Positions 1 to 7,861 of a stretch of 64,000 nucleotides of DNA are shown piece after piece. Position numbers and translations under genes: made by a program. The DNA is taken from the NCBI GenBank assembly GCA_046757465.1, contig JBHHYH010000008.1:1-64000 (forward strand), given 5' to 3'. Source of the DNA: Scalindua_A sp046757465. GTDB taxonomy: Bacteria; Planctomycetota; Brocadiia; Brocadiales; Scalinduaceae. The notes under the pieces are model-generated. The model did no database searches, was not told the origin of the DNA, and saw only the letters and a program-made list of their open reading frames with translations. Within the stretch, counting starts at the first letter, position 1. Each line of letters starts with the position of its first letter.

Positions 1-39
1 CGCTATACTACGTTTTCTATGTTCCTCTTATCTATTAAT

Positions 40-70
40 TATGACACAGTCTGCAAGACGTCGGGCAGGC
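40..70. repeat. Dispersed repeat, GACACAGTCTG/GTCGGGCAGG family
   Basis: This stretch carries GACACAGTCTG followed shortly by GTCGGGCAGG. The same pairing recurs near 49278-49302, in reverse orientation at 3431-3459, and partly at 3560-3587 and 7612-7650. It is more GC-rich than its flanks and lies outside recognisable genes. It looks like one unit of a dispersed intergenic repeat; function unknown. Confidence 0.55.
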
Positions 71-155
71 ACTATACTTATTTATTTGACAAATGATTCA
101 ATCCATCATGCCTATCTTTGATAGAACAAGTTTTATAATACAAATCAATCCTTGC

Positions 156-293
156 TTAAAAGGAAATATCAGCGTCTATCTCACCTTTATTAAATCTTTC
201 CAGACACTCAACTAATTTCTCTATGCAATCCAGTGAGATTTGATGAAAGTACAGTTTCTCTTCAGGTTTGAGCCATTCGGGGTTGGATACCAT
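156..293 (-). CDS. Small hypothetical protein (45 aa)
   Basis: A 45-codon reading frame begins with ATG and is preceded by AAGGAAA about 6-8 bases upstream, a good ribosome-binding site. The product starts MVSNPEWLKPEE and is acidic and probably helical, with no signal peptide or membrane segment. I do not recognise the family. It stands alone, diverging from the cytochrome gene at 408. The ribosome-binding site and biased composition favour a real gene, but it could be the remnant of a larger one. Confidence 0.4.
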   Translation of the reverse strand: MVSNPEWLKPEEKLYFHQISLDCIEKLVECLERFNKGEIDADISF

Positions 294-407
294 TCTAATT
301 TCCTTGATTTTAATAATATGTAGTTTATTATTACATACTACCAGGCATAAATAGAGGTTGAATAAATTTTGTTTCGGTCTTATCCCATGGTATCTTGGGA
401 GTGATTT

Positions 408-1352
408 ATGTTTAACCTGAAGAAGTATTCTTGTTTGTTCGTAATATTTTTCATTAATTCCGTATTGTCCATTTCTGCCTTTTCACAGAACTATATAATT
501 AATGGTACGTTGCAGAATAAGGATAATGGGAAGGGATTAATGAACAGTATTGTATGGAGAGAATCTTTAATCATCAAAGACAAGCGTGTTTACATACACG
601 TTGTACTGAGTGAAGGCGCCAGGCATATTGCAGACCGTAAAAGATATAAGAACCGATGGTTTTTATTGCCGAAGGAAGTAGTTTATGATGACGCAAGTAA
701 GCGTATTTATTATTACGGGGATAATGCTGAGACCGAAGTAGGGAGGAAGAAAAGATTCCTGGGTTTAATGCCTTATATTTCTCTTGCCGAAGGGGTAAAA
801 ATAGTGAGTTCTCCCACGGATGCCAAGTTATTGATCTCTTTCGATAACAATAATCAGGGAATCATGGAATCTGTAATACATTCTGAAGAAAGTATGGAAG
901 TAACTTTGAGTAAAAAGTGTGGGCAATGCCATATCCTGGAATACATCTTTTCTCATAAAAATTGGGTGGAGGAAGACATTCTGCATGCATTCAACAGGAT
1001 GCAGATGGATGAAGAAGAAAGATTTACAAAGGATGAGCAAGGAATAATTGATTTATTCAAAAAATATCAGTTAGGTGAGCTGGATAAGGGAAAACTGGCC
1101 AAGTTTAAATCGCTCAGGAAAATTGAAAAAAAAGATGTAATTGATATGACAGAAAAAGTATACACGAATAATTGTGTGCCCTGTCATAATCCGTCAAAGA
1201 TGGAAAATATATCTTTGTTGTATTCAAAGGTAAGATGCAAAAGCATCGTTGACCGGATGAAAGAAAAAGAACCTTCTCTTTTTCTCAATAAAGACATGGA
1301 TAAATTAGCCGGTTATTTGTGGGAAATAAAATTGAAACCATATGAGAATTAA
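408..1352 (+). CDS. Secreted diheme c-type cytochrome, family not recognised
   Basis: The 314-residue product has an N-terminal hydrophobic signal peptide (about residues 1-27) and two covalent heme-binding motifs, CGQCH at 171-175 and CVPCH at 256-260, so it should be an exported diheme cytochrome matured by the system II machinery encoded at 26583-29535. The first 160 residues carry no heme motif and form a separate domain I cannot name. The start is supported by GGGAGTGA upstream of the ATG. Multiheme cytochromes of unknown role are common in anammox genomes; a role in electron transfer is inferred only from the heme motifs. No partner gene is adjacent. Confidence 0.8.
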   Translation: MFNLKKYSCLFVIFFINSVLSISAFSQNYIINGTLQNKDNGKGLMNSIVWRESLIIKDKRVYIHVVLSEGARHIADRKRYKNRWFLLPKEVVYDDASKRIYYYGDNAETEVGRKKRFLGLMPYISLAEGVKIVSSPTDAKLLISFDNNNQGIMESVIHSEESMEVTLSKKCGQCHILEYIFSHKNWVEEDILHAFNRMQMDEEERFTKDEQGIIDLFKKYQLGELDKGKLAKFKSLRKIEKKDVIDMTEKVYTNNCVPCHNPSKMENISLLYSKVRCKSIVDRMKEKEPSLFLNKDMDKLAGYLWEIKLKPYEN

Positions 1353-1399
1353 ACTGACAATTGTTTAGCAATATTCAAAGATTGTGAATCTTTCAAAAC

Positions 1400-1420
1400 T
1401 ACACCTGCGGGGTGTATTTA
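1400..1420 (+). terminator. Weak terminator-like hairpin after the diheme cytochrome gene
   Basis: TACACC and GGTGTA form a six-base stem with a five-base loop and are followed by TTTATAG. A second hairpin (AAAGATT/AATCTTT, 1377-1393) lies just before it. The U-run is poor, so this is a tentative terminator for the gene ending at 1352. Confidence 0.3.
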
Positions 1421-1464
1421 TAGTCATCTTTAAATACGAACTCTGTGGCTAAAGAATTATAATT

Positions 1465-1905
1465 ATGGAAAAATCTCCATTTGAGCAATTTATACTTGAA
1501 AATCTTTATAATGTCTGGAAAGAGCACGGCACCCATAAAGTGAAAACCTTTCAAGCACTTATAGAAGAATATGGTTTTAAAGAAAAAAATATTAATAAGC
1601 CGATGAAAAGGCTTATCTCGGAAGGATTCGTTGATACTGATCCGTACTGTGCATGGATAACAAAAAAGGGCATTACCCAAATGGCCCTTTTTGACAAAAG
1701 CGCCGTTACCCCGGAAGACAAGGTATCGGTTAGTGATGAAATTAATTTTCTCAAAAACCTTGAACAGGAAATTAGCAAATCCGAGCTTACGATGCTTGAA
1801 AGGGAAATGTGGCTGAACGGTATAAAGGAACTCAGCCATAATCCCGTGCTCCTTAAAGCGGTAAAAGCTGCTCTTAAATCTACAACAGACAGGAAACCTT
1901 CTTAA
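1465..1905 (+). CDS. Hypothetical winged-helix-like protein (146 aa)
   Basis: A soluble 146-residue protein without signal peptide. Residues 1-75 run as short helices ending in a turn and a hydrophobic strand-like segment, the layout of a winged helix-turn-helix fold; residues 90-146 are helical and charged. Family not recognised, and DNA binding is inference from predicted shape. The next gene follows after 44 bases on the same strand, so the two may be co-transcribed. The ribosome-binding site is weak. Confidence 0.55.
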   Translation: MEKSPFEQFILENLYNVWKEHGTHKVKTFQALIEEYGFKEKNINKPMKRLISEGFVDTDPYCAWITKKGITQMALFDKSAVTPEDKVSVSDEINFLKNLEQEISKSELTMLEREMWLNGIKELSHNPVLLKAVKAALKSTTDRKPS

Positions 1906-1949
1906 TTTCGCCAGGAGTTGTAGCCGGTTGTTCTCTTATCTTTGCAATC

Positions 1950-2681
1950 ATGTCAAGTGGTTCAAAATTAATAAAATGCTTCAATTGTGGACAGGCTCAC
2001 CGCCTCGGTGATTACGGCCAAAATACGGGTATCATATGCACTGGCTGTGGTAAGAAAATGGAACCTTTGATTTTTGATAAAATATATGAAGGCGATAAAA
2101 GGGGATTTCTTACGCTTCTCGGATATTTTTCAATCACCGCCCTGATTGGTGTAATGGGTAGCATGATGATGGTGCATGGCTGGAACTTTTTGGTAACTTT
2201 TGCCATGTTGGGTGGGGTTGTTTACCTGATAGGTAAAATATTTATGAGTAAGTATAAGATTATCGGAATAGGAGAATACCTGCCGGATAAGGTCGCGCAT
2301 GATAACGCGGATGCTCATTTTTCCAGCAGTTTCGACCGTTTGGTTGTCTCTTCCGTGAATGAATTGCCGCAAAAAATAAGAAAACGCTTAGAAGATGTAT
2401 CAATAGTAGTAGAAGACAGGCCAAATCCTTTTGTGCTGGGAAAACTAAAATTGAAATCGAACCGGGTATTACTTGGTTTATTTCAAGGGGTGCCTTTAAA
2501 TAAAAAAAGTGTATGGCATTCCGGTACCATGCCGGAAAAGATTACTATATACCAGAAAAATATTGAGGACATCTGCCACTCTGATGAGGAGATTAAACAT
2601 AGAATAAAAAAAGTGGTGCGCCACGAGGTGGCACATTTTGTTGGATTTACTGAAGAACAAGTAAGAAGGTTGGGTTATTGA
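1950..2681 (+). CDS. Zinc-ribbon membrane protein with a minimal metalloprotease-like domain
   Basis: Three parts are visible in 243 residues: an N-terminal zinc ribbon with two CxxC pairs (CFNC near residue 10, CTGC near 31), two hydrophobic segments around residues 52-95 that should span the membrane, and a C-terminal domain ending in HEVAH followed by FGFTEEQ-like residues (HEVAHFVGF is visible). The HExxH motif near the C-terminus, followed by a glycine and an acidic residue, resembles the small Zincin_1/DUF1025 minimal metalloproteases. The fusion suggests a membrane-anchored peptidase; substrate and activity are unknown. Confidence 0.65.
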   Translation: MSSGSKLIKCFNCGQAHRLGDYGQNTGIICTGCGKKMEPLIFDKIYEGDKRGFLTLLGYFSITALIGVMGSMMMVHGWNFLVTFAMLGGVVYLIGKIFMSKYKIIGIGEYLPDKVAHDNADAHFSSSFDRLVVSSVNELPQKIRKRLEDVSIVVEDRPNPFVLGKLKLKSNRVLLGLFQGVPLNKKSVWHSGTMPEKITIYQKNIEDICHSDEEIKHRIKKVVRHEVAHFVGFTEEQVRRLGY

Positions 2682-2724
2682 TAGGCGTCTTCTTAGCTGC
2701 AAAAAAATGCAAATATTTTTAAAT

Positions 2725-2940
2725 TGTGAAGCTCTAAGGCCTTACAGCCTGGCTTCCTGACTGCCAGCCCGACATCCCCGCCTGCCATCCGTCGGGCAGG
2801 GTTCTTGGTGGGTGTCGGACCTAGAAGTTACCCCCCGCACGAGGCGCCTCCGGTGGCTTGTGTTACGAGGTCGCCTCAGGCGACCCAGCACCGAAATCCA
2901 TTCATCCACGGGTTCACACCCGTGGATGAATGGTGCGTGG
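2725..2940. repeat. GC-rich composite repeat with a perfect 16-bp hairpin
   Basis: A markedly GC-rich block in an AT-rich context. Its strongest element is an exact inverted repeat, 2898-2913 against 2918-2933, with a four-base loop; the arms carry ATTCATCCACGGGT. Upstream are smaller palindromes (GTCGCCTCAGGCGAC, 2869-2884) and CCGTCGGGCAGG, a motif shared with other repeats here. Reading frames opened by this block are not genes. It adjoins the start of the CDS at 2973 and could act as a transcript stem, but reads as a mobile intergenic element. Confidence 0.7.
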
Positions 2941-2972
2941 GTAAACAACCTAAAATAAATTTAGGAATAACT

Positions 2973-3398
2973 ATGACAAATGAAAAGGGACATATCCGCC
3001 GGGACATAGAGAACATGAGTTTTGGGGAGTTTACAGTTTGGGGGGGAATTATTGCAGTTGCAATTGCAGTCTTGATTGCAATTGTGTCAGAACAGAATAA
3101 ATCTGAAATAGATCCAGAGAAAGACGTCTATTTATTCCTTCATGGAAGAACAGATCTGCAGGAAAAAGCCGTAACTGCCCTGGTTACATATGGATTTTCA
3201 AAGGAGAAGATTATCAAGGCATCGTCAGAAAACATTGGAAGCGTGGGAGACTATATGGCAATGCTCTGGATGCCGCCGGACCCGGATCGCATAAAAATTC
3301 AACTGATAACGGGGGTTAAGGAAGTAGAGCCGGAAAAGATCTTCGGACTCTGGAAAGGCGTTTCAAATAAGGACATAGATACAATTTCTCTGGAATAG
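2973..3398 (+). CDS. Hypothetical single-pass membrane protein (141 aa)
   Basis: I start this gene at the ATG at 2973 because it follows TTAGGAATAACT, whereas the longer frame from 2805 would translate repeat DNA. The 141-residue product has one hydrophobic segment (about residues 23-43, rich in Ala, Ile and Val) after a short charged N-terminus, then a soluble alpha/beta domain containing DVYLFLHGR and a Pro-rich stretch WMPPDPDR. Not recognised. It may act at the cytoplasmic membrane with the C-terminal domain on one side. Confidence 0.6.
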   Translation: MTNEKGHIRRDIENMSFGEFTVWGGIIAVAIAVLIAIVSEQNKSEIDPEKDVYLFLHGRTDLQEKAVTALVTYGFSKEKIIKASSENIGSVGDYMAMLWMPPDPDRIKIQLITGVKEVEPEKIFGLWKGVSNKDIDTISLE

Positions 3399-3430
3399 GA
3401 TCAGTACTGAAGCAAGAATAAATAGTGTTT

Positions 3431-3587
3431 GCCCGACGGGTTGCAGACTGTGTCACAATTGTCATCCCGAACTTGTTTCGGGATCTCTTAGGTTGCTAAG
3501 TTATTGGAATCATTAGATTCTGAAACAAGTTCAGAATGACAAAATGCCCTTTTTCTGGATTATGACACAGCCTGTTGTTTGGCGGGT
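3431..3587. repeat. Nested palindromic element
   Basis: Two inverted repeats are nested. The outer arms are GCAGACTGTGTCA (about 3442-3454) and TGACACAGCCTG (about 3563-3574). The inner arms are GTCATCCCGAACTTGTTTC (3461-3479) and GAAACAAGTTCAGAATGAC (3522-3540). Both arm sequences recur elsewhere in the window. The whole has the form of a miniature mobile element and supplies a false N-terminal extension to the gene downstream. Confidence 0.65.
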
Positions 3588-3648
3588 TTACCTGACGCAC
3601 CTTTTGGCGGGCCTGTCCTTATTATCATCTAAAATGAGAACTATACCA

Positions 3649-4206
3649 ATGAAGATATTAGTAAATACTGTGAAGCTTCTGAACGCTTATAAGGCAAAAG
3701 TTGTTTTGATGACGTTCCTGGTAACATCGTTTACTTTGCCTGCATATACCCAGGAGAATTTGTGGCTCGAACTAATTGGTAAAGCTAATAAGCTTCATCA
3801 ACAGAAGCGATATCCAGAAGCAGAAAGTGTATATGAAGAAGCATTGAAGGTTGCAGAGGATACCTTTGGTTCAGACCATCCTAATGTTGCAATATCCTTG
3901 AACAATCTTGCAGGACTTTATATTTCCAAAGGCAATTATGCCGAGATTGAGCCACTTTATAAGCGAGCATTGGAAATAGTTGAAAAAGCCTATGGCCCAG
4001 ACCACCCTGATGTTGCAATATCCTTGAAGAATCTTGCCGAACTTTATTACAACCAGGGCAGATATGCAGAAGCTGAACCTCTTTACAAGAGTTCCTTGAA
4101 GATATTAGAAAAAGTCCTGGGTACAGACCATCCAGAGGTTGCGATTATATTAGAACATATGGCAGAGCTTTACAAAAAGATAGGCAAGGAAGACGAAGCA
4201 GAATAA
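3649..4206 (+). CDS. Secreted tetratricopeptide repeat protein, kinesin-light-chain type
   Basis: From the ATG at 3649 the product is 185 residues with a signal peptide ending near AYTQ, followed by about three and a half TPR units of 42 residues; each unit carries the pattern AEPLYKRALEI...GPDHPDVAISL..LAELY. Such repeats mediate protein-protein binding. The longer frame from 3544 translates repeat DNA, so it is not used. The protein ends abruptly after a partial repeat (GKEDEAE), suggesting a shortened member of a usually longer family. Location is probably periplasmic; partner unknown. Confidence 0.7.
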   Translation: MKILVNTVKLLNAYKAKVVLMTFLVTSFTLPAYTQENLWLELIGKANKLHQQKRYPEAESVYEEALKVAEDTFGSDHPNVAISLNNLAGLYISKGNYAEIEPLYKRALEIVEKAYGPDHPDVAISLKNLAELYYNQGRYAEAEPLYKSSLKILEKVLGTDHPEVAIILEHMAELYKKIGKEDEAE

Positions 4207-4767
4207 TTCTGAGCTATGGTCAAGGACACACATCCCCGCCCGATCGCCTTTCTGACAATGTCTTTCGGTCAGGTACCGGCAGGTTTTAATATAAATCAAT
4301 CCCTGCTTCCGTGTACGAAATGGTAGGTATTTTAATACCGTACGCACAAAGGGCAAAAATAATTTGTGTGGTTAAGAAACGATAGAAGTTTTACAAATGA
4401 ACTACTTGTATCAATATTTCAGTTATGGGATATGATGTAGTATAACATCCCCAAAAGCAATCTGCCATCTTATAGTTTGAATTAATTCGTTAAATAAGTA
4501 AATGTTTCTCTCCTACTTATTCATTCAAAATATTCCCCTCGAAATAATTTCGCTATAATTTTCAAGAACGACTGCAATTAAGAAAATATTTCGAGATTTT
4601 CAAAATTGAAAATTTAGAAATTTCTTTCGTAGTTTGTTGCGAGGTCGTAAGGTTTAATTATGTTGTTACTTACGAATTTGCATGAATTATATGTCAAAAA
4701 AAAACTAACGGTATGAATATTGCTTTTAATACTCAAACAAATACATTAGATTTATTTTTATAACTTT
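4207..4767. other. 561-bp stretch without a recognisable gene
   Basis: The first 150 bases hold GC-rich repeat-like sequence and a segment (ATAAATCAATCC, 4291-4302) that resembles 138-150. The remainder is strongly AT-rich and should include the promoter of the aquaporin gene, although no clear -35/-10 pair is visible. No supported small gene on either strand. Confidence 0.5.
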
Positions 4768-5568
4768 ATGAACGACAAAGCTATGGAAAGAAAAAAATAT
4801 ATTGCTGAGTTTTTAGGAACTTTTACACTGGTTTTTGTTGGGGCTGGTTGCGTTTGTGCAGACAGCTATTTGGTGAAGGCTGGTTTACAGGGATTTGGGC
4901 TTTTAGGGATTGCTATTGCATTCGGCTTTGTTGTTGTGGCAATCGTTTATTCGTTAGGTTATATATCTGGTGCACACATAAATCCTGCGGTCACTGTATC
5001 CATGATCATGACGAACAGGATGAGTGTGGATAATGGTTTAAAGTATATTTTCTCTCAACTCGCAGGGGCATCATTCGCTGGATTTTTGTTAAGAATTTTA
5101 TTTCCCGAGGCTTTATATAGCACTTTTTTGGGGACATGTGTATTAGGTTCTGGTGTCACAGTAATACAGGCTATTCTAATGGAGGCAGTAATAACGTTTT
5201 TACTGGTATTTGTTGTGTATGCTACCGTAATAGACAAGAGAGCGAATCCAACAAATGCAGGGCTTGCGATAGGATTGGTTGTTTTATTTGGTGTAATGGT
5301 TGGAGGACCAATAAGCGGTGGTTCCTTAAACCCAGCACGTGTGTTTGGACCTGCAATTGCTTCGGGACATTTTACTAATCATTATGTATGGTGGATTGGA
5401 CCTATTTTAGGTGGTGTTGTTGCAGGATTTGTTTATGAATACTTATTTGCTGAGGAAAGAGAAGAAATATTGTTCAAAAAGGCATTGGAAAAAACTAAAG
5501 GTTTTCTGAGAAGAGCACAGAAGATAAAGGAACTTGTAGGAAAACGTATCGCGTCATTACATCATTAA
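4768..5568 (+). CDS. Aquaporin/glycerol facilitator (MIP family)
   Basis: The 266-residue integral membrane protein has six hydrophobic helices and both half-helix signatures of the major intrinsic protein family: HINPAVT with NPA at 72-74 and SLNPAR with NPA at 188-190; the Arg at 191 is the conserved selectivity-filter arginine. It should pass water or small uncharged solutes across a membrane. A charged tail of about 40 residues (KALEKTKGFLRRAQKIK) follows the last helix and is longer than usual. Two ATGs (4768 and 4783) are possible starts; neither has a strong ribosome-binding site. The gene stands alone, converging on pyrK. Confidence 0.88.
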   Translation: MNDKAMERKKYIAEFLGTFTLVFVGAGCVCADSYLVKAGLQGFGLLGIAIAFGFVVVAIVYSLGYISGAHINPAVTVSMIMTNRMSVDNGLKYIFSQLAGASFAGFLLRILFPEALYSTFLGTCVLGSGVTVIQAILMEAVITFLLVFVVYATVIDKRANPTNAGLAIGLVVLFGVMVGGPISGGSLNPARVFGPAIASGHFTNHYVWWIGPILGGVVAGFVYEYLFAEEREEILFKKALEKTKGFLRRAQKIKELVGKRIASLHH

Positions 5569-5598
5569 AACACAACATTAATTTGTGTTAATTCGTGG

Positions 5599-6615
5599 CT
5601 AAGAACTTCTCCATTCACCATAATCCTTTATTGAGACTTTCTGACCACTTTTGAGTAGGGAATATGTCCCAAAGTCATTCATAGTATCAAGTGTATCTGA
5701 GTCAAACACTGGCCCGTCTTTACATACCATCTGTCCGTCACACACACACTGTCCGCATATGCCAATACCACATTTCATATATCTCTCTAGTGACGCCTCA
5801 CATTGAATATTATTCTTTTTGCAGAATTCATATACCTTGAGCATCATAATCTCCGGCCCGCAGGTATAAATAATCTCAAATCTATGCTTTTTGTGTAAGT
5901 CTTCTAAAGCATCTGTTGGATATCCTTTTTTGCCAGCGCTTCCGTCTTCGGTAAACGTAATCATATTTTTGAATCGGTTTGGAAAGAGCAATTTTGATTT
6001 TGTTGTTGCACCATTGAGTATTATGACCTCCCCTATTTCCCCTCCTTCGTAAGGAGGGGAAGAAGGGGAGGCAGAATAATCTTTCGACTCTCCTTCGGAG
6101 GAAGGGGAGGTAGAATAATCTTTCGAATCCCCTTTGGAAGGAGGAGATGTAGAATGAAAATCCTTTGAGTCTATTTTTTGCAAAGGGGAAGATGGGTGGT
6201 GTTTTTGTCCACCTTTGTCTTGATTTGGATTAGATTGCAATCTGTCAATGAGTGTGGCTAACGACGCCATCCCGCACCCACCTCCAATCACGCATGCATT
6301 TTTGTCACCATTGGGGATGCTGAATCCTTTTCCAAGAGGTCTTCTTATACCTACTTTGTCACCAACCTTCATAGCGTGCATATATTTTGTAAACTTGCCT
6401 CTCGCAAGTACCGAGATGCCAAAGAAATCGTCACCATAGTATGATACTGCAAAAGGTTTTTCATCAACTCCCGGCAGCCATATCATTGTAAATTGACCTG
6501 TCTCGTAAGCAAGTTCATGGTTGAATATAAATGTCTTCGTATCATCAGATTCAATCACAATCTTATCAATCTTTAACATTACGGGTTGTTCATAGTGCAT
6601 AATGAGTTCATTCAT
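5599..6615 (-). CDS. pyrK: Dihydroorotate dehydrogenase electron-transfer subunit PyrK, with an internal repeat insertion
   Basis: PyrK passes electrons from dihydroorotate oxidation in PyrD to NAD through FAD and a 2Fe-2S cluster. The product has an N-terminal flavin-binding barrel (residues 1-105), a nucleotide-binding region starting at CVIGGGCGMA, and a C-terminal cysteine cluster CGIGICGQCVCDGQMVC. The gene overlaps pyrD by 8 bases, the usual coupling. At 338 residues it is about 70 longer than typical family members. The excess lies at about residues 127-196: a low-complexity stretch of repeated SKDYSTSPSSEGE-like units, encoded by palindromic DNA that splits the nucleotide-binding domain without breaking frame. 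Confidence 0.85.
   Translation of the reverse strand: MNELIMHYEQPVMLKIDKIVIESDDTKTFIFNHELAYETGQFTMIWLPGVDEKPFAVSYYGDDFFGISVLARGKFTKYMHAMKVGDKVGIRRPLGKGFSIPNGDKNACVIGGGCGMASLATLIDRLQSNPNQDKGGQKHHPSSPLQKIDSKDFHSTSPPSKGDSKDYSTSPSSEGESKDYSASPSSPPYEGGEIGEVIILNGATTKSKLLFPNRFKNMITFTEDGSAGKKGYPTDALEDLHKKHRFEIIYTCGPEIMMLKVYEFCKKNNIQCEASLERYMKCGIGICGQCVCDGQMVCKDGPVFDSDTLDTMNDFGTYSLLKSGQKVSIKDYGEWRSS
6028..6237 (-). repeat. Palindromic tandem repeat inserted in frame within pyrK
   Basis: Within the coding sequence lie two or three copies of a 39-base unit (13 codons) containing AGAATAATCTTTCGA (about 6072-6086 and 6111-6125), with a weaker third copy. One unit border is a perfect 9-bp hairpin, CCCCTCCTT cgt AAGGAGGGG (6039-6059). 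The encoded peptide is Ser/Pro/Lys/Asp-rich and without homology to flanking PyrK sequence. Because the unit is a multiple of three and lacks stops in this frame, the gene stays open. Confidence 0.75.
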
Positions 6616-7543
6616 GGGCGATTCCTACCATTTCATTGATATTACTAAAGTCATTATCAGACATCCATGATTCTATTTCATGGCAGACCTTTTGGAAGAC
6701 ATACATCCCTCTTTGATATATTCCAGTACCAATCCCAATTGCAGTTGCTCCTGCCATAATCATTTCAATGGCATGACGACCGGTGGATATCCCTCCAACA
6801 CCTATTATGGGAATTTTGACTGATTCGTATATGTCATAAACACATCTGGTTGCGATTGGCCTTAAGGCATTTCCAGAGACTCCACCAACCTTATAAGAGA
6901 GTACGGGCTTCTGTGCTTCTATATTTATAATCATTCCCGGACCCAATGTATTTACGGCCGTGATGGCATTGGCACCTGCATCTTCGGCAGCCTTTGCCAG
7001 ATTGCCTATTTCTGGTATATTCGGTGATAGTTTCACGAAGATTGGTAATTTAGTGGCCTTTCTAACAGCAGATACTATTTCCTTTGTGTTTTCGGGTGTT
7101 CCCTGACCGGCTAATAGTCCAAATCCGGGCGTGTGAGGACACGAAAGTGGGAGTTCGATTGCGGCAAATTTTGTTTCTGCCAGTTCCTCTACAACACGTA
7201 CGAAATCGTTTGAGTCTGTACCAATCGCACTTGCTATTACGGGTACGGTTACTTCATCAATATTTGCGAATTCCTTGACTGTTTCTTCCACACCAGGATT
7301 GGAGTAACCAACTGCATTTAACATACCCGCTTCAAATGTAACTACAGTTGGGTTTTTGTGACCTTCTCTTGGTTCAAGGCTGACTGACTTTATGGTAACC
7401 GCTCCGGCACCATTGTCGGCAACTCGTTTCAGCAAGGACCTGGAAGTACCGAGAAACCCTGATGGCAGAATAGTTGGATTGGGTAATTTGATTCCGCACA
7501 AGTCTACGCTAAGATTTGGCTTAGTCATTTGTGTTTTTGACAT
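6608..7543 (-). CDS. pyrD: Dihydroorotate dehydrogenase catalytic subunit PyrD (class 1B-like)
   Basis: This FMN enzyme oxidises dihydroorotate to orotate in pyrimidine synthesis, with PyrK as partner. The 311-residue TIM-barrel protein shows IKSVSLEPREG near residue 51, the catalytic cysteine in SCPH (Cys135), AVNTLGPGM, and the phosphate-binding GVGGIST and GATAIGIGT. The conserved N-x-S-C-P-N motif reads LPLSCPHT here, so both asparagines are replaced. I recall SCPH in archaeal relatives, but this is from memory. The adjoining pyrK and the overlap make the assignment secure at family level; pyrE lies separately at 22525. Confidence 0.85.
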   Translation of the reverse strand: MSKTQMTKPNLSVDLCGIKLPNPTILPSGFLGTSRSLLKRVADNGAGAVTIKSVSLEPREGHKNPTVVTFEAGMLNAVGYSNPGVEETVKEFANIDEVTVPVIASAIGTDSNDFVRVVEELAETKFAAIELPLSCPHTPGFGLLAGQGTPENTKEIVSAVRKATKLPIFVKLSPNIPEIGNLAKAAEDAGANAITAVNTLGPGMIINIEAQKPVLSYKVGGVSGNALRPIATRCVYDIYESVKIPIIGVGGISTGRHAIEMIMAGATAIGIGTGIYQRGMYVFQKVCHEIESWMSDNDFSNINEMVGIAHE

Positions 7544-7594
7544 CCACTATGTCACGTTAGCGACACCCTGAAAACATGAAGTACTATAATGCCT

Positions 7595-7679
7595 ATAGAT
7601 TCCCGATCCCTGCCCGACGGGAGTTGGAAGACAATTGTAACACAGTCTGCTACTTTAGTAGGCATGATTGGGAATCTAT
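7595..7679. repeat. Intergenic inverted repeat between pyrD and ruvC
   Basis: ATAGATTCCCGATC (7595-7608) pairs with GATTGGGAATCTAT (7666-7679). The interior carries CCTGCCCGACGGG and ACACAGTCTGC, motifs shared with the repeats at 40, 3431 and 49278. It overlaps a 65-codon frame from 7589 that I do not accept as a gene. Confidence 0.55.
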
Positions 7680-7689
7680 TTTACAAAAT

Positions 7690-7752
7690 CTTCATTACAG
7701 GATTACAAGAATGGCAGGATAAAGAAGGAAGTAAAAATCCTGTAAATCTTGT
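7690..7752. repeat. Imperfect inverted repeat, TACAGGATT/AATCCTGTA type
   Basis: ATTACAGGATTACAAGA near 7694-7710 is mirrored by AATCCTGTAAATCTTGT at 7736-7752. This kind of element, able to form a long imperfect stem, sits directly before ruvC. No gene is supported in it. Confidence 0.45.
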
Positions 7753-7861
7753 TGTCGAAGTATACCAAAAAGCCGGAATTTATTGAAGACCATTTTTGAT
7801 GTAAAAAGCATGATTCTTAAAATATTGACTTTTATTGGAAAATGTGGTTCTTTATTGAGTT

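Noticed and set aside
2742..2948. Minus-strand 68-codon frame rich in Arg and Gly
   Set aside because: It lies wholly in the GC-rich repeat cluster and has no ribosome-binding site; repeat DNA of this kind opens spurious frames.
4150..4356. Minus-strand 68-codon frame after the TPR gene
   Set aside because: It overlaps the end of the TPR gene and repeat-like sequence; no support.
7589..7786. Plus-strand 65-codon frame before ruvC
   Set aside because: It is composed of two inverted repeats (7595-7679 and 7690-7752) and no conserved protein pattern is visible.
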